NCBI GenBank assembly: GCA_024349245.1
Contig: JALDNG010000081.1
Coordinates: 696,001-760,000 of the forward strand
DNA from: Neodontobutis hainanensis
Taxonomy: Eukaryota; Chordata; Actinopteri; Gobiiformes; Odontobutidae
Direction of reading: 5' to 3'
DNA length: 64,000 nucleotides
Position numbers and translations under genes: made by a program. Positions 50,001 to 63,300 of this stretch are shown here, piece after piece. Below the pieces are notes generated by a model. It saw only the letters and a list, made by a program, of their open reading frames with translations, was not told the origin of the DNA and searched no databases. Each line of letters starts with the position of its first letter. Position 1 is the first letter of the stretch.

Positions 50001-53000
50001 ACTTTCAAAATACTTATCGGCACTTAACCAACTGGGTGTAATTACTCCCTTTTTAAAATTTGGTTCCTTTCTGACTTACAAACCAAAATGGTCTATTTAT
50101 TTCTAGTTAGTGTATTAAGAGTGTATTGTGCTCTTACACATCTCAGAAAATCACTGTGAAGAAATACAATTCCCTGGTGTCATTCAAGGCCAAAAGTTCA
50201 TCAGTCTATTGAGACTTTTGGGTAAATTATTATAAGCAAAAGGCTCATTTCCATTGGCAAACTTTGAAACAGGAGCTTTCAAGCTGTTTATGGTTGGGTT
50301 TTGATTCATGGAAAAAACTGAGGCTAGATTTACAGCAAAATTGGGAAAGACGTAATGTAAGAAATTACAGAGTGAATATTCATTTATTTATATTTAAACA
50401 AAGCCACGGGCCTATCCTCAGTCTTTTATTGCCTAAACTCCCACAGAGTCTGGATCCTCTCTGGTGTTAAAGACGTGGATTTTGTAGATGGCATTATGTT
50501 TCCTTGCACAGCAGTGGGATCTGCCAAAAGAGAGCACAGTTATTCTTTACTGCTCAGAGCTGGCAGATCTGCTCCACAAACACTACACTTTGATCGAAAA
50601 GCTGCATAATTGAGCAATGACTGGCATCTAAAGCAAGGAAAGGTCAACAGAAAACATGGAATAAGTTAATACAATAACACTGGAATTTTATTTTGAATTT
50701 TATTTATGTTTTATTTGATTTGTCCCTGTGTTACCACTTGCAGCTCTGCAACTCTAGTTTAGCCCTAAAACTAAAGTTGTTAAGAGCTAGGGTTATACTT
50801 ATCAGATAACTCATAAGAGGTGAGGGTTGGTTGTGGGATTGTTCCCTCCTTTGATCGGCAGCTGTGACCTCTGGCCTGTGTCGGGGTCCTCGTCTCTAGG
50901 CCACATGACTCAGATAAGAAGCAGAAAAAAATGTAATCATTTAATTGGATAGTAGGAACACATTTATTACTTTTATTCCATGCTGGAACAACACATAACA
51001 GTAGTTTAGGAAAATAACAGAACTTTGGTTCTGAATATTGATTGAAAAAAAAATTCAACCACATTTCTGAACATAACCTTTTTGGGAGTCAAATTTAGCT
51101 GGTGACAATGCAAACTCTAACGTTAGGTCCCATGTCCCATCCAACTTCATCACCTACAGAAACAAGACCAAAAAAAGCATAACACTGAGGGACAGGTGAC
51201 ACTTGGGTCTGTTGCAAACTATCAACACCAGACGCTGAAGTACTCCTTCAGTAACCAAACAGTGGTACATAACACTTTTTAGATGACAACAGTTTTCTTT
51301 GAGACTTGTCTCTTCCCTTGACAGATTTGTGTGAAGTAATATCACAAACAGTTTCCTCTTCTCCATCGCAGCGAGGCCTGATGACTCAGTGACACCTGCT
51401 TCCGTTACTGTTTTGCTCCCACGTCGCGCACCAGACGTCCCTTTTTAAATATACTCTCCAACACTCAATGCCGTTAGCACATGCCTAATTCTTTGACAAC
51501 ATACTGTGTTTGATGAGTGCTAGGAATCCACAAGCTGTCAGCCCTGTGTTTCCCCTTCTCCACTGTCAATGACATATTTCTGAGATGTTAAATTTGACAG
51601 ACTCCTCCGGCCCGACGGCTTATGAAGCATGGGCTGGTGGGTAAATGTACGCTTGCCTGAGGACGCATCTATTCTCCCAAAAATTGACACAAGCTTTTGT
51701 TCGGGGGATGGCAGGAAGACAAATGCACCGAGGAGGCTGCAGTAAATGGTTTAGCTGTGGACATAACTCTGCCCCAGATGATCAGCAATCATGTTGCTGG
51801 CACCGTCCTGTTGCAGCAGGAGACAATAGACGTTCTGGGGGCGTCTGGCTCTGCCGCCTGCTTTGTCAGAGAAAGATTGACGCTAGAGCCATTTGAGAGT
51901 TCTTTCTGCCTCGATGAACAAGGTTTTCCAAGTCTCTCAGTTGATCTCAACAAATATCAGCAGGCTCAAATGCTTAGTAATGATTACTGGGAAAGTCAAG
52001 TGGATGCCAGGTCATCTCTTCTCTAGAGAGACAACAAAAAGACAGAGATGGATAAAAGAGGGGTGTGGAGCCATGGGGAATGATCAAACAAGACAGTTAA
52101 CTCCACTTATCTGTTTGTTGTCTTAAAGGATTTTCCATAACATCGACTGATCCGTCTAAAGTGTGGCTTATCTCACTGATACCTGAAGCATTTGTGCACA
52201 ATTACACAGACAGCACGTCTCGTCACAACAAAGCATTGATTTGATTTAGAGATACAATCTGTCGCTTCAGAGAGGGCTAAAGTATTTATTGAAATATTGA
52301 CAGGACAAAACTATAAACTATGTGCACTATCCAAATCAATGTTTTTGTTGTAGAGGTTTCATTATCTGAAATGGCACTGAAGAAATAATAAAAATTCCGT
52401 GGTCTGCTTAAATTCTTTTTTAAATCAACTGCTTCAGTTATAGGGATTAATATCCTCCCCAGAAGATCAAGTTAAGTTTGATGGAACAGGACACTTTAGC
52501 ACTTGTTCAAATGAAGATAAATGCCATTAACATTTCATTTATTTTATTTTTTTTGCTGCATATAAAAATGCCTGTTCATTTTTTTTTAAACCATAACACA
52601 AAAAGTCATAAGTAATACTGTAGCTGTATTTTGTTGTAAAGATATGGCAAGCTGTTATAAGTGCAACACAATAGATTCATGGTTTAAATAAATAACCTGA
52701 TGTAATTTTCCGACATCTAATCGCAGAGCACATCGACTGTCTGTCTGGTTCTAAATTAATGCTCCAAATCTCTCTTAATTTTTTTTATACCAGACTCAAA
52801 AACTTTTACCTTGAATGTGTCCATTTTTCTTTGAGTACAGTTTGTGATCATTTTGTAAAGAACTTCTCTTAAAAGTAGTTTGTCTGAAAACTTTTCCAAA
52901 AGTGTGCCGTCTATAAGTAACTACTCCCAGGCTTTTGACTCTCCCATCATCTGCCTTCAGAGATGATTAGGTGTGCACAGACCAGAACTGATGTGGCGCC

Positions 53001-55869
53001 TCGCTGATTGAATCACAAAAAGACCCAAATGAAAGAATTGATTGGCCTTGTGTTCGTGAGGTATGTGAAAATACGCTCGGCCTTGTCTATTAGGCCTGTC
53101 TGATAGTGATTGGTTGACGCAATAGCAGCTGATGTTCGCGCTGAATAGGGCCATTACAACTGGACTGGTCTGAGTGTAGAATATGAATTCAATTATGGTT
53201 CGATCAAGACGCTAAATAGAAGTAGTTTTTGAGCCTAAGATGCTTTATAAATGGTCCAGAAATTACTTTTTTCCTCAGATAGGAATTATGGCTTTTCTGG
53301 TGGATAGATACTAACAATTAATCAATTAAAATGTTTATTTATTTATTACCCTTATACTTTCTAGAGGCTTTGGGTGTGAGCCAGGATACACTCCACAGTC
53401 TGGAGGGCTAACATTGATGTTTGCAATAATTCTAACAGCACATTGCAAAGCACAATAGAAAATAAAGGGATTCTCTGATTGCTAAAGTTAGGTCAGTTCA
53501 ATTAATAACTCATCACAAGTTCTTCTTTAAAATTACTACTTGGGGTAAAGTCTCTCTAAATCTAAGCATAAAGACCTCAGATGTCTCCTGGCCTTATTTC
53601 TAAAACACATAAATTGTCCTCTCCTTTATCCACATAAACATTGGACCATAACGGCACCTCCTGCTGCTGTCTAACAGTGAAGTTAATATGGCCGCCATCA
53701 GTTAAAGTATGATGGCGGCTTCGGTTCAGAGACATTGCAGTTATTGATGTTCTTTTAAGACTGGGGATTATTATGGTGATTGTTTTGATATTTACTTCTT
53801 TTAAAGACAACTTTTGGCCCACCCAAGAGTTGATCTGAGGGAAATACTGATTATCAATATAAATAAATAATGAGTCTGAGCTGAATTATGTCCATATCTC
53901 TCACAACTTAATCACCAGTAGGTTAAGAATGACAATAGATTTTTATTTTGGTGTTGTAAATAAATACAAACAGGTCATTAACTATAGCTTTGATTGACAG
54001 TGGTGCTTCTTATTAAAAGAACAGAGAAGTGCTTGTTGTAAATTGGCTTTTGGCTTCTCTGAATTTGTCTTTTTCTTGTTGCATAAACATGAGGGGCACA
54101 AGGGAATGCGAACTGGGAAATTAGTTTTCAGATGTTGTTTTATATAATGAAAATGATGAAAACTTACTGGGCTCTCTGTGAGATGTGCTGTTAACGGACA
54201 CTTTAAACAAAAGCTGAATCATGTAACGTTCATGTAGATGTAGACTTGCAGGCTTTAAACACAGTGTTATTTTGACATACCAAGCATTAACAGCCAACAG
54301 GATTGATTTCACGAAGCTGCGGTAACCTCCCATGAACCAGAGGCATGCTGGGACATAAACCACAGACTGTAAACACACAGACGGCAGCTGATGGGATAAC
54401 TATGTTAATCAATGCCTAATACCACCTTGTGCTTTCCTGGTTTACAAACACTCATTAGACCAAATGAAGCCCGATAAAGAAGGAATTTGTGTGGATAGTG
54501 TTATATTAGCTCTGGTGAATGGATGTCGGTTTGGTGGATATCTGGCTGTTTTTTAGGACCAGGAGTGTTATGGTAAATTTATGTTGGGTGTAAAATGTGT
54601 TACTACTGCTACTTCCTCCCAAACTGCTGTCGTCAACTCTCACAAGATGAGTTATACTTTCTAATCTGACTTGTCCAAATACAATCCCCAATAATGCCTT
54701 AATCATATTTTACTTTAGTTATTATGTATTTAATGTAACTCTAGAAATAATATAGTGGCAACTCATATGTTGACTGTGTTATGAAGTGTGCAACAACATG
54801 TGAATTTATTGAGTCTTAGTTTGACTAACTAATACTAACTAATAACAGATAGAGTTTCTGTATAGACACACTTTCACCAGCTGCTGTAACGTACAGTAAA
54901 AGTTAAAGTCACTGCTCTACCATCACTCCACTTTTATCACAAAGCTTCAGAATTTACAAAGTTATCTTGTGAATTTTGGCTGATGCTAAGACTGTGACCC
55001 TATGTTCACGTCTTCTTTTTGAGCTATAGATAGACCTATGCTGTTATTGTGCATAATTCCCTCCTCTTAAATGCTAAACCTCATCTGAATATCTTACACT
55101 TATCGCTGCGTGTCACCCAGAAAGAGCAGCGTTCACGTGGCTGTGGTCACCTTCAAATGACGAGCCTCATACATCTCCACTCGGCACATGTGATATTATA
55201 TGATATGAGCGTTGTCCACCTTTCACTCTGCTCTTTTCCTCCTTGTAACCCCTGCCTATAAAGCTCCACTCCTTCCCTCCTACATCCTAAGACTGTCGTT
55301 ACATTTTTTTCCCTCAATCTCAGTGCGTCTGCTGTCTCCTGGTGCCGCAGGGCTGATGTAATTTATGCGATCTCCTTTGCGAGTGTGAGAGGAAACGTCG
55401 GTGAAGCCAGCCTTTGGGAGGCAGCTCTGGCCAAGCTGAACTCTTTTCGTCTTTCACCAGCCGTCCATACACAATGCGCTGACCGCACTTATCTGTAATC
55501 TGCATGGCATTAGAAGTGTATTGAAATAACACTTTTTTAAACTGGACGAGCACGGACAAATGCTGAATAAAGATGACACTAGGAGAACAAAAACATTTAA
55601 AAAGCCATAGAAAGTGGTAATGGACAGCTTTCTATTATTAATCACAATTTTTTTTGTTGTGAGTTTTTATATTTATTTATCGTTAATTATTAATTACATA
55701 GTCCAACATAGAGTATATACAGTATACCCAATATATATTTAAACTAAATGTATTTTAGGACAAGCCTCCTGCCTACAAACAGTCCTACAGTAACCCTGAA
55801 GGGACATTCTGTTCTGTGTGAACAAATCTTGTACAAATGGGTTGGATGATTAGTTTGCTGCAAATTTAA

Positions 55870-55930
55870 GTAAGTAAAAGTTTATTTATATAGCACCTTT
55901 TACAGACAATAGCAACAAAGTGCATCACAT
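55870..55930. repeat. Dispersed repeat remnant (tttatatagcaccttt type)
   Basis: agtttatttatatagcacct, followed by cagacaatag and a caaagtgcatcacatgcag tail, is a short pattern common in fish intergenic DNA. It is related to the sequence at 26820-26870. Confidence 0.4.
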
Positions 55931-56499
55931 GCAGCCATTTTTCGGTCTTCATAAAAATGAAATAGAGCATTTTACAGACATAACATACGTAGTCGCAGCT
56001 ACAGTCGCCGTTACAACATACGTAGCATAAACATACAGACATGGCCACGTGATGGAATAAGAAGTACAGTATAATAATAAAAATTATTACAACAGTATAT
56101 TTTTAAGTTATGCAGATGCAAGCAACAGTTATTATGAGGCAATTGCAATCTATTGAAAGGTGTTCTCCATTTAGTGTTTAGAACACGACAAACAAGCAAT
56201 GACATTTAATATTTGCTTACCAAAAGTCTCTTTAATATTCATTGTTTACCAGTTTACTCTGCGGCTGTCAGCTGGTGAAGGCATCTGATATGATCTCACC
56301 CTTCATGAGTCAGTTTAGGTGAAGATTTCATATGCTGCGAAAAGATGGAAAAGTGTTTTGTTTATGCAACTGTGTAAAATCTGTTCTGCAGTTCTGGCAG
56401 ACTGGACTTTGAAACAGTCAGCACTAATTCAGAAACAGGAACGTATTTGATGGTGACTGAGTGTGTTTATGTGTGGTTTCAGGACTGCAATCCATTTCT

Positions 56500-56571
56500 A
56501 TGACAACAGAGAGGGCTTTGGCCGCGGAGATGAAGAGCGCCATGGAGGGTGACGCCAGGAGAGCCAATCAG
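56500..56571 (+). CDS. epb41l1: epb41l1 first coding exon
   Basis: An acceptor TTTCAG precedes 56483, and 17 bases of 5'UTR lead to the ATG at 56500. The exon ends in phase 0 at CAG/GTGGGA and encodes 24 residues starting MTTERALAAEMKSAMEGD. The MTTE start is shared by the band 4.1-like proteins EPB41L1, L2 and L3. These proteins link membrane receptors and channels to the spectrin-actin cytoskeleton through a FERM domain. The following exon identifies the gene better. Confidence 0.7.
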
Positions 56572-56846
56572 GTGGGAGCGCAGTGCGACTCACAGCAGCT
56601 GTACATCATTTAACTCAAGCCTCTCAATCACTCAGTGGCCTTCCGGCTCTCTGTTTGATATGCAAGGCAGCTTCTTGCTCAGGCCGCCAGCGACGCCTTA
56701 ACATCAAGTCTCGCACTACATCAGGCACGGGAACAAAGCTTTTAGATATATAAGAACATTGTAACCCTAAAGAGCACCAAAGATTGTGCTGATAATAAAT
56801 GGTACGATTTAAAAAGAGGTCATACAAAGACTTCTGTATTTGTCAG

Positions 56847-56996
56847 GTTCCAGATGATCATGGAGAAGTGGATGACAACTCAGAGAAGACCCCCAGTAAA
56901 GCGTCTAAATCCCCTCAGAAAAGCAGCAGGCGGCCCAAAACGGTGCCTGTCAAAGTCGCTCTGCTCGATGGCTCGGACTACGACACGGCAGTGGAG
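56847..56996 (+). CDS. epb41l1: epb41l1 second coding exon, entry to the FERM domain
   Basis: The acceptor TGTCAG ends at 56846 and the donor is GAG/GTATGT; the exon is 50 codons in phase 0. It reads EKTPSKASKSPQKSSRRPKT and then VALLDGSDYDTAVE. The TPSKA.KSPQK linker and the V.LLDGS.Y...VE start of FERM lobe F1 match EPB41L1 best among the 4.1 family (L2 and L3 have different linkers). The next FERM exon, expected to start K-H-x-x-G-Q, was not found before the window end. EPB41L1 and EDN3 both lie on human 20q, consistent with old synteny. Confidence 0.82.
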
Positions 56997-59701
56997 GTAT
57001 GTCTATTAGGGGCGTGTACTGGCATACATACAATATGTATCACAATACAATATATCTGTAATGTAAAATTATGTATTGCGTTTTTTAAAGTGAGAATATT
57101 GAAAATAACTTATTTTGCACTCTGTACACATGTGCACATTCACAAGAGCAACATGAAATACATTTTATTTAAAGCAGAAATTTTTCTTTCATAAAAAGTC
57201 CTTACAATGGTTAATTGAGTTGTAGTGGTGTGTTTGAAGTGCACACTATCCCCCTCTGGTGCATCTGAGCCGAAAACAGCACTTGCAAGTTGAGCTGCTA
57301 CCGACTTGAACGCAAGTCTCAGGTCATGTTCACGTTTGTGAGAGTGACAAATTGCTTTACGGTAATTAAATGTACACATAGCAACCTCCCACAGTGCGGC
57401 ATACACATTATTTCAGTCATGGCGGAACCACCAAAAAGACAGAGAAAATGTTTGTCTGAAGAGGAGTATTTACAACAGTAATTCGCTGAAAGAAGCTGTA
57501 GGGGGAGCTTCGCAAATCTTACTTAGTTCTGCTTTAATTATCAAAATAGTGAGCACCGAAACTGTATCTCACATTTTTTTAATAAACTAAATAAGCAACA
57601 AACTTATTGCTAGCAAATGTATTTATTTATTAAATTAATTAATTATTTATTTAATTATTAACACAAATTGTGAGCTTTTAATAAAAAATAAGATAAGAAA
57701 AATCTGATTTTTGGGATTCAGCCGTAATTTCAATCAATACGAGAATTGCACAAAAAAATATCACAATATTTAACAGACTTTTCTTACACCCTTAATGTTC
57801 ATTTGTGATGTGGAAAACCTGCAGCTTGCCTAAAAATTTTCTACAATGTTTAAACCAGTGTATTACCCAAAACTTATTTCAAGATTTGGTGACAATTTTG
57901 CAAAAATGTTGCATTATGTGTATACTCTACTGTAAATCCACTGGGAATTACAAGTTTTAGTTTTGACCCTCTAAGGATAAACTGGTAAATAATTTGAGGT
58001 GATAGCCACACTCTTTTGTTGTTTATTATAGAAATGATTTATCCTGATCAATGAACTGACACCAATCAGTGAAAACATGTGTTTTGTGTTGGCACAGTTG
58101 TGGAAATGTCGTCACGTTCACAAGTGTCAGCCTCTAATTAGTGTTGTTTAAAAAATTTAAAGAATATCTAAAATTAAACCAGATTCATATTTTACAGAAG
58201 GTGTTGGTTCAAGGGTTGTTACTGATGAGCCTTTATATAAATTATTGTGTTAAAATTGTTTTTTTTAATGCCAACACTGCTGTTTGGAACATTTGCCCGG
58301 CAGGTTTATACAACTGATCCAAGTGACTGTAGTTAAAGCAGGTCAAAACAACAACTCAGTGTTTTAACAGGATTTACAGTTTGTAGGTCATCAATGACAT
58401 TTACTCAATACATTTAATGGACTTGAGACTTTCAGAATATAATGTCTTACTTTTAGTATTCTACATAGCACAAGTGTGAATCCCGTTCTTGATACCGACC
58501 TATAGTCACATTTTCAATGAAATATTTGTTACTTTTCCTCAGGTTTGGTGTTTTGTTGTGACTTCTCTTACTTGAGTATTATTGTTTTAAAGTGACAGTC
58601 CTTTACTTTACAGAATTTGACCACACTGCCCGGTTCTGACAGCTGTAGGCTATTGCTGTAGTGAACTTTTTAGTTTAGAGGATTAGAAGATTAGGTTCAC
58701 AGCAGAATTATCGGGGTTAATTGGACTCTTTCAGCTGTGCCTTTTAAAACACAGTCCTCCATATCGTCATTTGCAGAAATGTTTATTAACTCTGTGTAAA
58801 TATTTTTGACTAAAGCAGATATAAATGGTTGGAGCTGTACAAACTAATAAATAATATCCACAACAAACTTACAGCATTTTTTCTAAAGCACTCTGCAGAG
58901 AGAGAGAAAAAATGACTTATAAAGGTTATTTTGTAATGCTATTAAAACACAGATGGGTGTTTCTCAGTGCAAAAATCTTCATAAGCTTGGAAAAATTCAT
59001 ATCTCACAGTACAAGGTGAAGCCTAATACAGGATTTTAGGAAGCGTCTCCAGGTTTGACTCAGCACAACACACCTCAGAGGGATTTAGACTCAGTAATAC
59101 ATCCTTGTGAGTCAGAAAAAGCTGCTATGTCGGTGGTCTCGCTCACAAGAGGAGTGGAGGGTGTGAGACTAGCAATGCATTGTGGGAAATGGAAGGGCTT
59201 GGATGAGCAATCCCCCGAAGCAATGCTGCAATCGTGAGTCGGGAGCTTTATATGTTGTAAACATGATTGCTCAGTAAATTTCCAGTGATACCTTGGTTTA
59301 TTTAAATATCACTGCGGCTCTTCGTGTTGTGGTGTCGCAGAATATGAATCTTCTATTTGTCTGAAATGATGAGAGAAGAAGAGTAAGGGAGGGGTGCCGA
59401 CTGTACATTTTTACAGTTTTACTTTCTGTCAGGTACAGCTGGTGGCTTAAGCTGAAACGCACCAATTCAATTTGAAAATGGCATAACATACATAAGTAAA
59501 ATATTCTGACTGCACTATTTAAAAAAACCTGAATGACAACCTGTATCTTGTAATGCTTAACCTACAGAAGCATTAAATAAAAGAACAGTAAACGTACTTA
59601 ATATGTTGTCTTTCATAACCATTCGTTCTGACAGACCTATTTATCAGGCTGTGAGCTGTCGGGCGAAGCAGCTGTGATAGACACCTCCCTTTTCTACACA
59701 C

Positions 59702-59884
59702 ATCAATCTGTCAATCAGTCAATCAATCAATCAATCAGTCAATCAATCAATCAGTCAATCAATCAATCAATCAATCAACCAATCAATCAATCAATCAGTC
59801 AGTCAATCAATCAGTCAGTCAATCAATCAGTCAATCAATCAATCAATCAACCAATCAATCAGTCAATCAATCAGTCAATTAATG
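59702..59884. repeat. (CAAT/CAGT)n microsatellite
   Basis: About 45 tetranucleotide units mixing caat with cagt and occasional caac. The apparent Ser/Asn/Gln/Ile-repeat protein in one frame is a product of the repeat. Confidence 0.95.
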
Positions 59885-60202
59885 AAGTTCTGTCTCTATC
59901 CACCTTTAGCTGCTGTACAACTGAACAAAAATCATTCTCCACGCAGTTGTCATGACAGCATCACTCGGAGCTGCTAAGTTAAGGACAGTGAAGCCAAATA
60001 AATAAAAAAGATGAATAAAAAGATCTCTAGTGCGTAACCCTGAATTTTTATTTATTTTTTTGATAAAAAATGATTCCACTCTTTTATCTTTCTGTACTAC
60101 AAACATGTTTATTTGACTTGTAAACGTGTAACTACTGGAGCAGCATTGAGCCCTGGAGGTTACCCCATGGTTTTCTGGTTTCAATCAGAATTTTTGTACA
60201 TA

Positions 60203-60398
60203 TTTAGCTGACGCTTTTATCCAAAGCGACTTACATTGTTCTACAGTAATTACCAGTGTTACAGCCCCTGGAGGCAAGGTGGGTTAGGTGTCTTGCCCAA
60301 GGACACAACGACAATATGAACTGTGGGTAGAGTGAGAATCGAACCACCTACCTTCCTGTTCAAGGACGACCACTCTACCTACTGAGCTACTGCCACCT
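60203..60398 (-). mobile_element. tRNA-derived SINE with L2-type tail, reverse orientation
   Basis: Read on the minus strand: head ggtggcagtagctcagtagg, a B-box region ending in ggttcgattctc, body tccttgggcaagacacctaa, and tail gtaagtcgctttggataaaa then gcgtcagcta. Same family as 43786-44052. Confidence 0.85.
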
Positions 60399-63300
60399 TT
60401 TTGGCACAAGGGAAGATGAATTACACAACATAGAATTGTAATAGAAAGTAGTCTTTTAAATTATTTTATCATTTTTATTAACTTAGAGCTTTTCACGCGT
60501 TGCCTTAAGGTGCATTGTGTGAATTTTTTTAGTAGCTATAAACTTGAAGAAAACAGAACGCAGGAGTCATTTCTCAAGCGTATTTGAACTATGAAAAATA
60601 GACATTCAAAGTGCCATAAAGCCCAGTAAAAGTTCATTTTTTTCTCTCTGTTCCAACTGCACGCAGAGCAGACAAACTTAGCACTGCTGAAAGAGCAGCT
60701 CATTCCTGTTTCTTTACATAACTTGATACAAATTGTGTCAATGCTATATGATGATATATTTATTTTGTTTTTAAATTTAAATGCAAACTCATGATTTGCT
60801 TTGCTTTGTGTTCATAGTTTTTTTTTGTATATACATGGTCAGTTTGAAGAAAAGGTTAAAGCAAAGGAATCTGGACCTTTTTTCAAGGAGAAGATGTTTT
60901 GTTTTCTTATTCCAAGAAACTTTTTTTCAATTCTGAGATCAACTGATACGTGAGTTGAAAAATCTTCACCTTTAAAAACCAAGTCCAAAAGCATTTGCTT
61001 TAACCTTTTCTTTGTTCGGTAACATGTTCTTGCAGAGCTACAAAAGATATCCATGGTTTAAATTTGCCACTAGATTTCATTAAAAGCTTCTCACCCCACC
61101 ATCAGTGTGTTTTATTTAACAGAAAATTAAGTCATTGGCAGGGTTTGTCCACACCCAAGACAAACTAATCACAAGGCAGTTCAGCTTAAATGTCTTTATG
61201 AAAGTAATCACCACCACAATGGCTTAGTTTATGATCAGAAAACAGCATTCATTTTGAAGAAGCAGGTTAAGATGAAACCACATAATTTCTGGGGAAAACT
61301 GATTGATAGTACCTCTTCAAATGGTTTTATGAAAGGGTCTCACAGCAGACGGGTGCATCCTGGGCAGGGCTCAAACACAAACAGCTGATATAGATCACAT
61401 TAAAGCTCTTGAATCTCATTGGCCCATGCCGATGATGGAGGGTGATGTGAGTCGGGAAGGCTCTTGTTGGCTGCTTGACCTTATTCATGTCAACTATATT
61501 CCTTTTTATGGCGCTCACGTGACCTCACATATTTTACAGAGAAGAATGAAGAATAGCACAAGCACTTTCCTTCAACCAACCCCCTCATTTCTTAACCTCA
61601 CCTGCCTAGTGACACCAGGGGTATTGGACTTTGACAGGAAATCCATAGGGTTGACAGATGAGGGCTCTTATGTTGGGCCGGGGAGAAAATAACATGAATG
61701 CAGGCAAAGGAGGATGATGAAGAAGGAGGGGGAGGGATTAGAAGAATATAGATAGTGTTTGTACAGTGTGCTATGCATGGCAGTGTCGAATGTTTAAGGC
61801 TGGCAGACATGATGATGGACGTCCAAACTGTAATTACAATCATGCTGCCCACAGACAACGACTGGCGATGATAAAAGCACTCAGCCCGAGTCTATTGCCC
61901 ATCGCCGTTTGCTTCTTATAGATATCGACCTGTTATAGTGTACTTACATTATCCTGACCTCAACCTGAAGTGAGTCTATGTGTGTTTGTATATGTTTAAT
62001 AGAGATAAAATATTATTATTATTATTTGTAGTATGGTTATATGGTAGTGCAGTCAATGTGGTCACAGCTACTATGACAATAACCAACATTTAAAACATCA
62101 CTAACCTTTAACCATTGAATATGGAGACAAAAAATTATTAGAATAAGTGCCTCAAATTCATTCTGGGGGTGTCTTGACATGAAACAGATAACGTGTGCTT
62201 ATGTCATGTACCAGAAACCATCACACCAAAAGAAGTTACATTACAAAATATACAGTATAATCTATTTCTTTAGAGGTAACAGTCCAATTTGAGTTTGCAG
62301 CTGTGTTTGTCTCTTTTTTTTAAAACAGTATGGGGGTGAATGTATTTCTAAATCCCTTTTTCTTCAGTCTATAGGCCTATTTCACCATTGTCCCGTTATA
62401 TTTACACGAGAAGAATATTTCTGAATGTGTCTCAAAGGAGAAATAAAATACAGCAGGAGAACTGTAGGTCTCGACTTGTGAAGCTGGATTTGGCTTTTAA
62501 TCCCTGGGGAGCAATTAAAGAGAATATTTCATGCAGAATTAAGCTTCTGTGTGAAACAATCTACAAAGTGCATGAAAAAGTGTCTATAAAAACTGCCTTG
62601 TCCATGACTTAAACATTTTGCCACAAGTTTTTACGGCTTTTGACTTTGCTAAATGTGCAAAGTGTGGATATGTAATACAAAAATAAACAATACATAACAA
62701 TGTCTATAATAATTTTACATCACTTTTGATTTTGAATGGTTACATTTACAGATATTTATTAGATTTAAGACATAGAGAAGATGTGGTCATGTGTTTTCTG
62801 GTTTAAAATGTTTGGAGAATGTTTTTTTCACTATCTCCGTGCAACTGTGGCTTTGTTTATTGACAAACCGGTTACAACAGAGAGATACCAACATTATGGT
62901 GGTTACGTTTTAATGCAGCATCTGGCTTTGTAAACAAATCCCTGCTGGGACAGTTTCACCCGGGTGGTTCCTCCACGGGTCCAACTCATGAAATGCTCTT
63001 TTCATAGTTTGTTCACCACAATCCCATATGTGTTTCCTGTTTATTGCAAAGATCGGTTTTATTCTGAGCCCTGATCTGGCTGACCTGACCATGTTGTTTG
63101 ACGTAGACACTAGTGTACCTCTTTTCCACAGAGCCGGGTCAGGCTGGTTAGAAGCATGTGCTGACTTCAAAACAAGATTGAGCTTTTGCCATGTGTCGGT
63201 TTCCATCCAATTCTTGATAAAAAACATTAATGTAAGGACTGCCTCTGATCCCCAAAAAATGTAGTTTCACGAAAGCAACACTTTTAACGATACTGTGTCC

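Larger units (their letters stand above)
41429..56482 (+). other. Presumed first intron of epb41l1
   Basis: About 15 kb without recognisable coding exons. It contains a SINE (43786-44052) and a second CpG-bearing stretch near 44640-44820 with a TGACGTCA palindrome (44714-44721) that could be an alternative promoter. An open frame at 51697-52026 (109 codons) has no recognised family. Confidence 0.4.

Noticed and set aside
51697..52026. 109-codon plus-strand open frame in the presumed epb41l1 intron
   Set aside because: Overlaps two other open frames; no family resemblance or convincing splice sites.
59674..59955. Open frame rich in Asn, Gln, Ser and Ile repeats
   Set aside because: Translation of the (CAAT/CAGT)n microsatellite.
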